Assembly (NCBI RefSeq): GCF_029227915.1 | Contig: NC_079883.1 | Location: 14,384,001-14,448,000 of the forward strand | From: Hydractinia symbiolongicarpus | Taxonomy: Eukaryota > Cnidaria > Hydrozoa > Anthoathecata > Hydractiniidae | Length of the DNA: 64,000 nt | Direction: 5' to 3' | In this document: positions 24,901 through 37,028 of the stretch, one piece after another | How positions within the stretch are numbered: position 1 is the stretch's first letter | How the letters are laid out: each line of letters begins with the position of its first letter | Translations under genes and position numbers: made by a program | The notes under the pieces: model-generated | Seen by the model: only the letters and a program-made list of their open reading frames with translations | The model's database searches: none | What the model was told of the DNA's origin: nothing

Positions 24901-27640
24901 GTGTATTACTAAATACTACAAAGTATTACTGAATACTACAAAGTATTACAGTGTATTACCGAATACTACAAGGCATTACAGTATATTACCGAATACTACA
25001 AGGTATTACAGTGTATTACTAAATACTACAAAGTATTACTGAATACTACAAAGTATTACAGTGTATTACTGAATACTACAAGGTATTACAGTGTATTACC
25101 GAATACTACAAGGCATTACAGTATATTACTGAATACTACAAGATATTACAGTGTATTACTGAATACTACAAGGCATTACAGTATATTACCGAATACTACT
25201 AGGTATTACAGTGTATTACCGAATACTACAAGGCATTACAGTATATTACCGAATACTACAAGGTATTACAGGGTATTACTGAATATTACAAGGTATTACA
25301 GTATATTACTGAATACTACAAGGTATTACAGTGTATTACCGAATACTACAAGGCATTACAGTATATTACTGAATACTACAAGGTATTACAGTGTATTACT
25401 GAATACTACAAAAAACTACAGTGTATTACCGAACATACAAGGTATTACAGTATATTACTGAATGCTACAAGGTATTACAGTGTATTACTAAATACTACAA
25501 AGTATTACTGAATACTACAAAGTATTACAGTGTATTACTGAATACTACAAGGCATTACAGTATATTACCGAATACTACAAGGTATTACAGTGTATTACTA
25601 AATACTACAAAGTATTACTGAATACTACAAAGTATTACAGTGTATTACTGAATACTACAAGGTATTACAGTGTATTACCGAATACTACAAGGCATTACAG
25701 TATATTACTGAATACTACAAGGTATTACAGTGTATCACTGAATACTACAAGGTATTACAGTGTATTACCGAATACTACAAGGCATTACAGTATATTACCG
25801 AATACTACAAGGTATTACAGTGTATTACTAAATACTACAAAGTATTACTGAATACTACAAAGTATTACAGTGTATTACTGAATACTACAAGGTATTACAG
25901 TGTATTACCGAATACTACAAGGTATTACAGTATATTACTGAATACTACAAGGTATTACAGTGTATTACTAAATACTACAAAGTATTACTGAATACTACAA
26001 AGTATTACAGTGTATTACCGAATACTACAAGGCATTACAGTATATTACCGAATACTACAAGGTATTACAGTGTATTACTAAATACTACAAAGTATTACTG
26101 AATACTACAAAGTATTACAGTGTATTACTGAATACTACAAGGTATTACAGTGTATTACCGAATACTACAAGGCATTACAGTATATTACTGAATACTACAA
26201 GGTATTACAGTGTATTACTGAATACTACAAGGTATTACAGTGTATTACCGAATACTACAAGGCATTACAGTATATTACCGAATACTACTAGGTATTACAG
26301 TGTATTACCGAATACTACAAGGTATTACAGTGTATTACTGAATACTACAAAGTATTACAGTGTATTACCGAATACTACAAGGTATTACAGTATATTACTG
26401 AATACTACAAGGTATTACAGTGTATTACTGAATACTACAAGGCATTACAGTATATTACTGAATACTACAAGGTATTACAGTGTACTACTGAATACTACAA
26501 AGTATTACAGTGTATTACCGAATACTACAAGGTATTACAGTGTATTACTGAATACTACAAAGTATTACAGTGTATTACCGAATACTACAAGGCCTTACAG
26601 TATATTACCGAATACTACAAGGTATTACAGTGTATTACTAAATACTACAAAGTATTACTGAATACTACAAAGTATTACAGTGTATTACTGAATACTACAA
26701 GGTATTACAGTGTATTACCGAATACTACAAGGCATTACAGTATATTACCGAATACTACAAGGTATTACAGTGTATTACTAAATACTACAAAGTATTACTG
26801 AATACTACAAAGTATTACAGTATATTACTGAATACTACAAGGTATTACAGTGTATTACTAAATACTACAAAGTATTACTGAATACTACAAAGTATTACAG
26901 TGTATTACCGAATACTACAAGGCATTACAGTATATTACCGAATACTACAAGGTATTACAGTGTATTACTAAATACTACAAAGTATTACTGAATACTACAA
27001 AGTATTACAGTGTATTACTGAATACTACAAGGTATTACAGTGTATTACCGAATACTACAAGGCATTACAGTATATTACTGAATACTACAAGGTATTACAG
27101 TGTATTACTGAATACTACAAGGTATTACAGTGTATTACCGAATACTACAAGGCATTACAGTATATTACCGAATACTACTAGGTATTACAGTGTATTACCG
27201 AATACTACAAGGTATTACAGTGTATTACTGAATACTACAAAGTATTACAGTGTATTACCGAATACTACAAGGTATTACAGTATATTACTGAATACTACAA
27301 GGTATTACAGTGTATTACTGAATACTACAAGGCATTACAGTATATTACTGAATACTACAAGGTATTACAGTGTACTACTGAATACTACAAAGTATTACAG
27401 TGTATTACCGAATACTACAAGGTATTACAGTGTATTACTGAATACTACAAAGTATTACAGTGTATTACCGAATACTACAAGGTATTACAGTATATTACTG
27501 AATACTACTAGGTATTACAGTGTATTACCGAATACTACAAGGCATTACAGTATATTACTGAATACTACAAGGTATTACAGGGTATTGCTGAATACTACAA
27601 GGTATTACAGTGTATTACTGGATACTACAAAGTAATACGG
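21968..27640. repeat. 5.7-kb satellite of 30-bp units (about 189 units)
   Basis: The unit is made of three related 10-mers: TATTACAGTG, TATTACCGAA (or ..CTGAA) and TACTACAAGG (or ..AAAG). Variants include units lacking one 10-mer (20 bp; around AAATACTACAAAGTATTACTG) and 29-bp units with GAACATACAAGG (near 23861, 24060, 24670, 24849, 25429). Higher-order copies are visible. A block marked by GTACTACTGAA repeats every 210 bases at 23071, 23281 and 23491. An 890-bp block repeats at 26281/27171 and 26481/27371. Two plus frames are free of stops in most units and give decapeptides such as ITEYYKVLQC; all minus frames have stops. The length changes (10, 20 and 29 bases) break each frame, so I read it as noncoding satellite. 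Confidence 0.97.
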
Positions 27641-27725
27641 CATATTACTAAGTACTACAGTATACAATACGGCATATTACTAAGTACTACAGTGTATTAC
27701 TGTATATTACAAAGATATTACATTA
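27641..27725. repeat. decayed edge of the satellite
   Basis: A 30-bp related variant, ATACGGCATATTACTAAG followed by TACTACAGT, appears twice (about 27637 and 27667) and then fades into unique sequence. This is the usual diverged border of a tandem array. Confidence 0.7.
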
Positions 27726-27764
27726 GGCAGTAGTATGTATTAACAACATCACGACGTTGATAAA

Positions 27765-27992
27765 TTGTTTAACGTCGCGTGTCGGAAGCAGTTGAGCTGT
27801 CGTGAGGAAAGGAATACGACAATGTCGGGTAAAGGTGAGGTTGTGTTAGAGGTTCAAGTATACGACATATTCACAGACTATATGGATCCTTCCATGAAGT
27901 GCTTCCCACACGCGAGGTATACCAAGAGAATTATTGAGATTCTCAAAATTTCGATAGAAAAAAAATCATATAAAATCAGCGTAAAGAAATAG
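27765..27992 (+). CDS. unrecognised short ORF next to the satellite
   Basis: A 75-codon plus frame lies just past the array. A second in-frame Met gives MSGKGEVVLEVQVYDIFTDY and the tail is rich in Lys/Ile. Composition is less AT-biased than nearby chance ORFs. No motif is recognised and splice sites are unclear, so it may be an exon, a relic or chance. Confidence 0.2.
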   Translation: MFNVACRKQLSCREERNTTMSGKGEVVLEVQVYDIFTDYMDPSMKCFPHARYTKRIIEILKISIEKKSYKISVKK

Positions 27993-27999
27993 GACTGAT

Positions 28000-30660
28000 A
28001 TTTTTGCACATAAAGCTAGGGTATTTTTTTTTCTAATAAAACAAATAAGTTTGGACCGAGGGGTTAAAGTATAAGTTTAGTAAAAAATGCAATAAGTACG
28101 GCTCGTACCCCCCCACCCCCGGATTTTGACCCCCCCCCCGTCTTTTGGTCCGGATTATACGTCCGCCGAACTTGAACACACAAAGAGGAATATGCCGTGA
28201 ACAAGAAACAGTAGTCGGCATTTTAGACACGTATATTTTACAGACCCAAAATATGCCTTATTTCTTTCTATTATAGCTAGTTATGGTATAAATAATTAAT
28301 TAATTACTTTGCAATTTTGCTTCTAATACTATTATAGTTGTGTTTTAATGAAATATAATAGTATTAAAAGGGTTTTCTTCTTTTGAAAAAATTTATTGCT
28401 AGTCCTGTTTCTAATCAACTTTAATTGTGTATTTTAAGCTTTTTTGTTGCTGTGCTTTTTCTGGAGATTTTAGTTGGATTGGAAAGCTCCTGTTTAAGGT
28501 ACCCTTTCCTAAAGAAAAATTGAAGTAATTTGTACAATTATAACGCGCCGAGCTGTGTTTTATGTTATTGTTTCTAAGAAGATGTAAGAATACAATATTA
28601 TCAATTTTAATTGGTTTTATCCAAATCAAGGTAAGGCTTAATCACACGAAAGGTAGCTAGCTAGAGCTCAGTTTTGTATAAAAGAATTGAAAGTAATTTG
28701 TAGAATACATATGGAGAAGCTGTATTACTACCTAACTGATAGCCAGATATAGGAAAACCTGTAGCTAGGGCGCAGACAAAACAAATAGCTCTGGGCGCTA
28801 GAGTGAGCTGACCAACCGTTTTTTATCATTTTTTATTTATTATATAAGTAACCTGTTACAGTAATTAAAAAAATATCCACTTTTGCTATCAAACCAACAG
28901 CAATGTAATTGTCAATAGGAATTAGTTTTCCGTACACCCTCCCTGAGAACAAGGTTTAAAACGACATTAAAACATTAAAACTGTCATTAAACAGAACTTC
29001 TAGGATGCCCAAGCCGCACCACGTCCTCTAAACGGCGTGGGCATCTTCGAAACTGCTTGTAATTTTAGAACAAGGGTGCTGATAAGCTGCATACGCCGTA
29101 TAACGTGCAGGCGTTTTTGGGCAAGTTTAGCGTTTTGTAAAAAAATTGAAGTATTCACCCTAAAAAACCTGCATAGACCATAAAGTAAACTATGTGGTAG
29201 TAAAGTTCTTAAAAGAACTGTTTTTGATGGTTTTTGATAAAATTTACTTGATAAATAACTTTTAATTTTTATTAACTTCTTTCTCTTAAAGCATCTTTTT
29301 CCAACTATCGTCCACAAGGTATTTTACAAGGAATTGAATTATGAAAATGCTCCAGGCAAGTTCGGGAAAGTGCAGGCGGTTTTGGAAGACAATCACTAAT
29401 TTAATTGGAAAAGTTGCCCGAACTCGCCCTTATATATGTGGCTGTTTGCAGCTTATTGACACCCTCTTATTTTAGAATATTCTCAGGAATAATAGACCAA
29501 GAGAAATTACATCACAGTTTTTTTGCCCACGTGTGTTTGAGAACAACCCACATAACAAAGTTCATTATTTTTTAAATTATTTGTGTAAAAATTACTATTT
29601 CATTCAGGATAAACCGTTTGTCAGTCATTTTATTCGCCCAACAAAGAATCCTATCCAAGGTGCTTTTCTATTAGTGCTGAATTTAATAATTGACATGGTT
29701 CAGCATAGTTTTTAAAAGGGTCTGATTGCAAAATATGATTGCCAAAGTTCAGCACTTGTAATATTTGTGTATTTGTGTACTCAGCTTCTAAAACACACAC
29801 AAGAGACAGTATAATTTCCACTGGGTGATTACATTAATGTTGGTTGAAAAAAAACTGAATGATGAGAAGCATATGTTTTTAAATGGGTCTAGGACAATAA
29901 ACTTATTTATTTCCCTTGGCCTTGCATCAATCAAATTCTAAAAAAATAAACACTTCTAAAATGATTTTGTCAGATTTGGAAACTGTTGGTATGGTTGGAA
30001 CTTTGCGTATAAAATTAGTAAAGTTGCCAAATTGTTTAGTTTTTTTCTTTTATACTTTTCCGAATTAGCCTTAATTATTTATAAGATGAAAAACAGTGCT
30101 TTCAATTCCATTGACTTGGCCATCCCTTAAAGGCACTGGAAGCTTCACTATATGAAAATGTTTTCTTTTTCTTTTAGATTGTGTACAATGGGAGTGAGTG
30201 ATGTAATCTTCTAATGCGTGTGGTGAAAAGAAGGCGAATCCGTTATTGTTTTTCTGCCCAAATTTAAAGCTATTTAATAAATCTTGATAAAGTTAAAAAA
30301 CTGTTTTGATTTGTTTGTTTTTGTTTTAATTGTTTCCCGTGAGTTTTCGAAATTCGTTCCAGCAGATTCTGTGGCTTCTACTGCCGGTATTTTTAGGTGA
30401 AAAAAATACTGTTTTGTTGTGAGGTCATTTACGAAATCGTTACGTTAGGACCAACTTCTGCGGGTTGTACAACTCGATGTATCACATATCTTTCGGAATA
30501 CTGCTAAAAGTGTAATTTTGTATTGCGCTCTTTACTTTTACCATTCTGTGGGAAAAGGCGGTACAAAATTTTAACACGCGTTATTCGTTTTTGTTAGTTT
30601 CGCGCAGTCTGTTCGCAAAAAAAACTGTTTTTGAGCAACAAATTGTTCCGCAGAGCGTTC
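28000..30660. other. no supported gene; C-tracts near 28109-28139
   Basis: Runs of C (about 28109-28122 and 28131-28139) stand out in the AT-rich background. A 105-codon minus ORF (29000-29317) has no recognisable domain. TAGC-rich tracts occur near 28655. Confidence 0.4.
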
Positions 30661-30669
30661 ATTTTCCTA

Positions 30670-30761
30670 CCTCGTCCCTAGGGTTCTTCTATATGATATT
30701 CAATTTTGATGTATTTCGGAAGATGTTAGCGCCAAAGAAACAAGAAGCGCTAGGGACAAAG
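30670..30761. mobile_element. short MITE with CTCGTCCCTAGGG ends
   Basis: CCTCGTCCCTAGGGTTCTTC at 30670-30689 faces AGAAGCGCTAGGGACAAAG at 30743-30761, an imperfect terminal inverted repeat about 18 bases long around 53 bases. Short elements with ends like this are familiar to me from cnidarian genomes, but I cannot name the family from memory with certainty. Confidence 0.5.
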
Positions 30762-30769
30762 TATTGGAT

Positions 30770-31860
30770 AGTTTAATTTTGCTTGCAACTTGCGAAATGC
30801 TTCGCAACCTTTTTTTTAATTTCTAGTTAAAAATGGCTTGAACAGAGTAAAGCAATAATATAATGGGTAAAGGTATGGGATGAGAAATGTTGTGGTAGGG
30901 TATGTTGTGTCAAACGATAGCCTAACTTTTTCTATTTTGCTTAATTATGGGACCATAGCAGATATGATTTAATCTGTTCTGCCAAATATCAAAATTTGTT
31001 TACGTTTTCTGTATAATTTTTGTAAATTATTAAAAATGGTAGCAGAGTTGCACTGTTTTCTAAGAACGTTTGCAACGGAGAAAGAAAAGACTTTGATTTT
31101 AGGTACTCTAGCTAAGCTAGCTACAAAATGAATTGATAGGGGATTCTGCCACATTTCACAGAACAAAACAGGGATGGTTTCCAACAAAATTCGAGCTATA
31201 GCTAGCTATTAGCTATAGCTCTAGCTAGCTGACAAAAATTGCTGATATTTTTGATAATTACTACTACCTACAGTCATAAAAAAACTTTTATATATGCTGT
31301 TACAGTTTAATTAGTATGCTACCTCAAATTAAACGTCTAATAAAGCTTAAAAAGGCGAATCACAGCATAACTATACTTTGTTAAATTTTAAGTGTTAATA
31401 TATACGGTTTTTATTCCCTACACCTAACTGGTCACCATCATGTTTTATCTTTGTTGACAAAACGATTATTATTTAACGAAGGGTTTATAAAATAGCATAT
31501 TTATAGCCGAGATATAGCTTAATTTACCGGCAAACAGCCGTATTAAAATGTAGCTATACAATCAGAATAAGCAGTTGAGGGATTGATTCAATGTTGTTGT
31601 TTCTAACAGCATATTTCTGCGTAAAGACGTGTTCCCTTCATCAATTTTTGAATTTGTTTAAAACAATTGGATGTGGTCACATATATATACTTGCTTCACA
31701 GCACTTAAAAAAGATGCAAATTTTGGCTTAAGTGTGTAAATTTTGGAATATTGTGCTTTCAACAGTTTAGGTAAAGCGATTTGCTGCTTAAATTACATCC
31801 TACTTAGGCTGCCATAATAATAATGATAATGATAATTAAAACAGCAACAATAATAGTAAT

Positions 31861-31903
<43 letters not shown>

Positions 31904-32380
31904 GTTAGCTAGCTAACTTTAAGATAGCTAGCTGATTTTTTGGTTCTGGCATCTGCATTGCCAGGCCGGGTACCTTTCATTCTATCATGAATCAATTTAA
32001 CTACCCAAGCAGAAAGCGGTATATATAAGAAAACAAGGCCTGTGCATCTGATGAAGCCCTTGTTTTTTAGGTCATTCCTTTACCCACTCCACATATGATA
32101 CTCCGAATCCTCCACTAGAGAGCAGAGACACCTAAAAAAGTTTTGAGTGTGGTCATTAAAATGAGGTGGAAATGTTGCAGGTTAAAAGATCATTTAATCC
32201 ACAAAAGTGGTAACACAAATTTTTCTATTACCTTTTTTTCACTTTCAGTATTAAACAGAATAACCAGGGTTTCATACAAAAAAATTTTAAAGGTTCTAGC
32301 TTTTAGTAATAATTTTGATATTTTCAACGTACATTGAATCGTTGAAGTTACATTCAACTGTTGTATTCTTCTCATTTTTT
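30770..32380. other. no supported gene; simple repeats
   Basis: Contains TAGC/TATAGC-rich sequence near 31185-31232 and a long AAT microsatellite (next entry). Short ORFs look like chance. Confidence 0.45.
31815..31905. repeat. (AAT)n microsatellite
   Basis: An imperfect run that becomes an uninterrupted TAA/AAT tract from about 31857 to 31901, followed by a TAGC-rich tail. Confidence 0.9.
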
Positions 32381-32698
32381 TATTTAAAGGGGCACTCCAG
32401 TAAAAAAAATATTTGAAAAAAAATGTTATTTTGATATGACAATACATGAATATGTCAGAATAAACCTTTCACGATCGTTAAAAATCTTTATTTATACCTT
32501 AATTGGTTCTGTAAACATCTGCAATTTTAAATAAATTTGCAAGGTCCCATAAAGTCGAGAGGACTATGTTCGAATAAATGAGCATACGTCACATCGTGCA
32601 GAAAGTCCGTGAGCTCAGCAGCATACCTTCTAAAAGTTTGTTTATTTACTTTTTACATTGTTCGTTAATAAGACGTCTTGTAATAATGGCGAAGATTA

Positions 32699-33816
32699 TA
32701 CAGTACAGTCTGAATGTAATCTACCGCGGACGCGAAACTCGGATAAATAGTTACACAGTATAATAACATTGCGATAGCTTTTGTTTTTTTAAGAAAATAA
32801 TTGCCTCACTGATAAACAATGACCCCATGTGATCGATTGTTTAATCACAATAGGTTGCAAGATCAATTTTAACAATCTATTTTGCGCGAACTCTTTTGAA
32901 AATTTTAATTGCAGTGATTAAGCGTTTTTTTAAATAGCATTTCAAAAGTTTATAAACAAAAAGCGACAATAGAAATGTTTTTTAGATTGCATTTTAAAAG
33001 TTAGAAATGTTTTTTTTTATATCGCATTTTAAAAGTTTATAAACAAAAAGCGGCGATAGAAATGTTTTTTTAGATTGCATTTTAAAAGTTTAAAAACTGA
33101 AAGCTGCAATAAAAATGTTTTTTTAGATCGCTTTTTAAAAGTTTAAAATCGAAAAGCGGTGATAGAAATGTTTTTTAGAGCGGCGATAGAAATGTTTTTT
33201 TAGATCGCATTTTAAAAGTTTCAAAACGATAAGCGGTGATAGAAATGTTTTTTTAATTGCATTTTAAAAGTTTAAAAACGAAAAGCGGCGATAGAAAGGT
33301 TTTTTTAGATCGCATTTTAAAAGTTTAAAATTGAAAAGCGGCGATAGAAATGTTTTTTTAGATCGCTTTTGAAAAGTTTAAAAACGAATAGCGGCGATAG
33401 AAATGTTTTTTAGATCGCATTTTAAAAGTTTAAAAACCAAAAGCAGCATTTAATAGTTGTGAACAATGCTTTCTCAAATGATTAAACACGCTGGAACCTT
33501 TTTAAGTATTTAAATCAACAATACATTCTCGCGCAATGTATTATAAAACTTCACGAAAGGTTTTTGTTATTTAATTACTTCACGCTAATACTTAAGGGAA
33601 TAGCTTATCAATACATTTACACAATGCATCTCGCTATTAGAAGAAATATAATTGCTCCGATATTTCTTCGCGAGCGCATTGTTTTTTAACATGCAAATAT
33701 AAACTTGCAAAACGCTCAAGGGATTTAATTATAACAAAAGACAAACAACTGCCGTCCTCCACGCAAAGGTGTGATATTAGCGTGTACGCGGTAGATTACA
33801 TTCAGACTGTACTGTA
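32699..33816. mobile_element. mariner-like MITE with 28-bp terminal inverted repeats
   Basis: CAGTACAGTCTGAATGTAAT then CTACCGCG (32701-32728) is perfectly complementary to 33787-33814, and TA stands directly outside both ends. A TA target duplication with CAGT ends is typical of Tc1/mariner non-autonomous elements. The 1.1-kb interior has no transposase frame and is dominated by a ~54-bp tandem array. It sits inside the TTAA element, so it inserted later. Confidence 0.78.
32915..33455 (+). repeat. ~54-bp tandem array (about 10 units)
   Basis: The unit contains GCGGCGATAGAAATG, then TTTTTTTAGATCGC, then ATTTTAAAAGTTTAAAA. Steps between GATAGAAATG cores are 53-55 bases, with one short 20-base partial unit near 33184. 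The same unit occurs in the opposite orientation at 35.9-37.4 kb. Confidence 0.9.
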
Positions 33817-34734
33817 ACTTAGAAAACATAGAATCAGATAATTCTCTTCAAGAAAAAGACTTTACAAAGCTACAGCTACACGACTTTGAACCTGTTGTGT
33901 CTCACAAGGGAGAAATTAATAATGATGTAAAGTGATGAGCTGTTTTTTACTGACTCAAAGCAACGTTCTTTGCAAAATATTTTCTTTTTGAAAGAAATAA
34001 AAAATATATTTAATCGCTTTTTTTAACATTCTTTTCGTCAAAGAACTTTATCATTTGCTTCAGTAAAAAATCTTTCTTACTTTACAAGCCAATTTATTTT
34101 TACTTCACAGTTCAGCAATATTTTTCCTCTGCACGCGCTTTTTTGCGCACAAATGCAAACAAATTTTATGTAATGTTGAAATCTTCTCCGTGATGCAGGA
34201 CCATTGAAATGTGTGATCGAAAGATTGAACAATGTTTAGGCCGGGATGAGTTGGTACAACGGGGGTATTAGTATTGTATAAATAAAAATCATTCTTATGA
34301 TTATGGTAGGTCATAAATGCGTTGCAAAAGCTACTGATTTATAAGTGGTTGTTTTGACAAAGCTTTTTTAGAAACTGCATTATCAGCATTACAAGCAGCC
34401 TTAAACAGTAACAAAGATTGAAGAAAATGGGTACATTTACCCCCTGAAAATATTTGGCATGTCCTGCCATCAAAAAGCTTCTTTTTGAAAAACAAAGAAT
34501 AGAAACTGGAGCGCTACAACTGATACATGTATAACTAGAAAACTTTTTTGTCTGTGATTGTATTGGAAATTTGTATAATGTTCTTTTATTTAATATAAAA
34601 ATGTATAAACAAAACGTTATTTGGTTGTGTCCTGTGGTTGAAGTACAAATAAAGAAGAAATGAGAAACTTTATCGCGTTCACCAGCTAAAATGGCATTTT
34701 TACAAAGTGACAATATTTTAATATGGAAGTTTAT

Positions 34735-34951
34735 TTCCTGGAGATCTCTTTTAAAAGAACTATCTGTGAAGTGTGCCAACCAGATATAAAAACTTTGATC
34801 CCTTGGTGCTTGCTTGATCACCTGCACGACGTATTTTGTTTAGCCATTTTTGTTTGAGTTCTTTCTTTTTCACAGACAGGATTCTGTGAAAACTTACTTC
34901 TTTACACTTCTCTGGTCGATTGGTACATCGAAACGCAAAGCACCTAACCAT
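34735..34951 (-). pseudogene. THAP-domain relic (transposase N-terminus)
   Basis: On the minus strand MVRCFAFRCTNRPEKCKEVS then FHRI and LKQKWLNKIRR match the start of a THAP zinc finger (C..C, FHR, KKW). The continuation DQSFYIWLAHFTDSSF then KRDLQE lies in another frame, so there is a frameshift around 34825. The third zinc ligand, normally in a C-x2-HF motif, reads W-L-A-H-F, so a cysteine is lost. Both changes mean it is inactive. Its place 300 bases inside a transposon end fits a Kolobok-type transposase start. Confidence 0.75.
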
Positions 34952-35393
34952 TTTGTAAAGATTTAAACATGAATTACATACAAAAAGCCATTTAATGTAA
35001 GCCATAGGTCTTAACATGAACGTTCTCTGCGCTTGCTTAAACTTTATGCACAATGTGATGTCATTATTTATAATCGGGTCCAGTCCTAAATGAAATCGTG
35101 CCTGTCTGTTTTTTATGAGAAAAAATTGAATATGCGAAGGCTAGTACAACAATTTTAAATAAGGAAAACAAGTGAAGTAAGTTTTTTTTGATTTCTTATG
35201 CTTTTCTGAGTACGTATAAAACGAAAGAAAAAAATGATTTTTACTGGAGTTTCCCTTTAATCAAAAAATGTAGAATATTGCAAATATTCACGTCCCTATT
35301 TTTTACCAATTATATTGCAGGTTGTTTGCACACCATATCTATATATTATAGCAATATACTGCAATATTTATGTTATATACATTAACTGCCTGC

Positions 35394-35410
35394 ATGTAAC
35401 TTTACATGTA
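35394..35410. repeat. left copy of a 17-bp inverted repeat
   Basis: ATGTAACTTTACATGTA is exactly complementary to 37728-37744. The pair brackets the reverse-oriented minisatellite and its insertion. It could be a terminal repeat of a larger unit, but the match does not extend further. Confidence 0.35.
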
Positions 35411-35889
35411 CGCGAGTTTTATGACATGTAGCGATCTCATGTCTACATAAAGAACATTCACATATCTTTTGTTTGCACACAAACTTAATTGCTTTCTATT
35501 GTTATCTTTGTGCGCAAATCATAACAATAAAATTTGATGAATCCTTTTGGTGTCACATGTAACATGCATGTTATTGTTTACATGTGTTAAAGATGTTAGA
35601 AAAATGAACGAACATAACACTTTATATTTAAAAAAACTATATAATGATGCTACTTTTTAAAACTTTTAGTAATATTTTTTTATCATCGAAGCATATGTTT
35701 TAACATGCAAAACTTTTAAAAGTTCTTCTTATAAAAAGCAATGTTTAACAGCACAAACGGAAAAACCCTACTTTCAGGACTTTTCCCTTCACAATAAGAT
35801 ATCGAAAACAAATTAAATTTCAATACCGAAAAAAAAAAAAATCTGAAAATCTAACTTTTGACGTTCTGGACAGATCATTGTAAGAACAT

Positions 35890-36054
35890 TTTGTTTTAGC
35901 AATTCGATCCAAAAAGATCTAAAAAAACTTCATTGCCGTTCTTCATTCTTAAATTTTTTTAAACACGATCTAAAAAAGTGTTTCTATCACCGCTTTCATT
36001 CTTAAACTTTTGAAATGCAATTGAAAAAAGCTTTTCTATTGCTGTTCTTTGTTC
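35890..36054 (-). repeat. ~54-bp minisatellite, reverse orientation, first part
   Basis: On the minus strand the units match those at 32915-33455 (AGCGGTGATAGAAA.., TTTTTTTAGATCG). The array stops exactly at GTTCTTAA (36051-36058) and resumes at 37025, see the inserted element. Confidence 0.8.
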
Positions 36055-37028
36055 TTAAGGTTACTGTAAAGGAAAAAACTCACTTGATTAGTAGTCTTAG
36101 AAAACCCTTATAATTTATCAATACTTTTATATTTTTTTTATGTTTTTTTGTTTCTGAATGCTTGATTAAGGACTTGTTTGACGGTGTTATTTTCATGAGA
36201 TGTCAATTTTCCAAAAGGAAAATATAATGAAATAAACACACACCATTTTTTTTTCACCATACGTTTTAAAATGGCTTCTTTTTCTGAATGTGTGGTAGCA
36301 GACTTCTCGTTTTTGCACCATAATATTCAGCACAAATTAAATTCAAAAAGGTTCCTGGTTTTTTTTTCTCATAACGTTGTTATGAAATTATTTGTAATTA
36401 TATATAATTATTCAAAAAAATGCATATTTTTTTCTTTCTGTCGTCATAATTTGCTAATCAGTAATTTATACAAAAAAATTTATTCAGCTTTCCATTACCG
36501 AAAATTTCAATAAGCCAATAGGAAGCTTTCTGAAGAAGAGACCACAAGCGTAAAGGCATGTATGCGAAAATTTACTAACAAGATATTTGTTTTGATTTTC
36601 GTAGGCAAAAATGTGTGAACTGAGTATGCAGAAAGATGATAGAAGTGCGAACTTTTTCTTTATGCTGAATATGCGTGCACGCATTTATAATTATTAATAG
36701 ACAGAAGTCAAGGTTACAAGAGACAGCTCATATGCATACTCCTTAACTTTGATTTTTTTAATGATTTTTTATATGACAACATTTCATATATGGATATGGA
36801 TATCATGCATAATGTTTGTAAAATATATGCTCAACTCATTTTGCACATATTTTCTCAAAGGTGGGAAGGATATAACGCCTCTGAAATAGAATTTTCCAGA
36901 AAAAAGGAATGTTCCAAATATTTTCATGAAATATAAAATATGTCATTCGAAAGAGAATTTTATTTTCTATATGTCATGAATTTTGTGCAAAAAACCTAAA
37001 AAAATTGTTACCTTTTCAGTAACCTTAA
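36055..37028. mobile_element. 966-bp TTAA-flanked DNA transposon inserted in the minisatellite
   Basis: TTAA at 36055-36058 and 37025-37028 flank an element whose ends read GGTTACTGTAAAGGAAAAA (left) and, inwards from the right, GGTTACTGAAAAGGTAACA. The flanking minisatellite unit (GTTC-TTAA-ACTTTTAAAATGCG) is restored if one TTAA and the element are removed, so the TTAA is a true target duplication. This matches piggyBac- or Kolobok-type integration. No transposase is encoded, so it is non-autonomous. Confidence 0.82.

Larger units (their letters stand above)
32384..35260 (-). mobile_element. TTAA-flanked DNA transposon, Kolobok-like, decayed
   Basis: TTAA at 32384-32387 and 35257-35260 flank inverted ends. 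The left end is AGGGGCACTCCAGTAAAAA and the right end, read inwards, is AGGGAAACTCCAGTAAAAA (2 mismatches in 19). Just inside the right end, on the minus strand, lies a THAP zinc-finger coding relic. TTAA target sites together with a THAP-bearing transposase are the hallmark of the Kolobok superfamily. The element is 2869 bp between the TTAA copies. It has been enlarged by a nested MITE (32699-33816), and no intact transposase remains. Confidence 0.68.

Noticed and set aside
21968-27640. CRISPR array
   Set aside because: Units are contiguous with no unique spacers, and the context is eukaryotic.
29000-29317. 105-codon minus ORF as a gene
   Set aside because: No domain, no splice or polyadenylation context, composition like nearby noncoding DNA.
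34339-34734. Rest of the 162-codon minus ORF downstream of the THAP relic as a transposase core
   Set aside because: Beyond the THAP part the residues look random (Phe/Cys/Ile-rich) and I could not find catalytic motifs.
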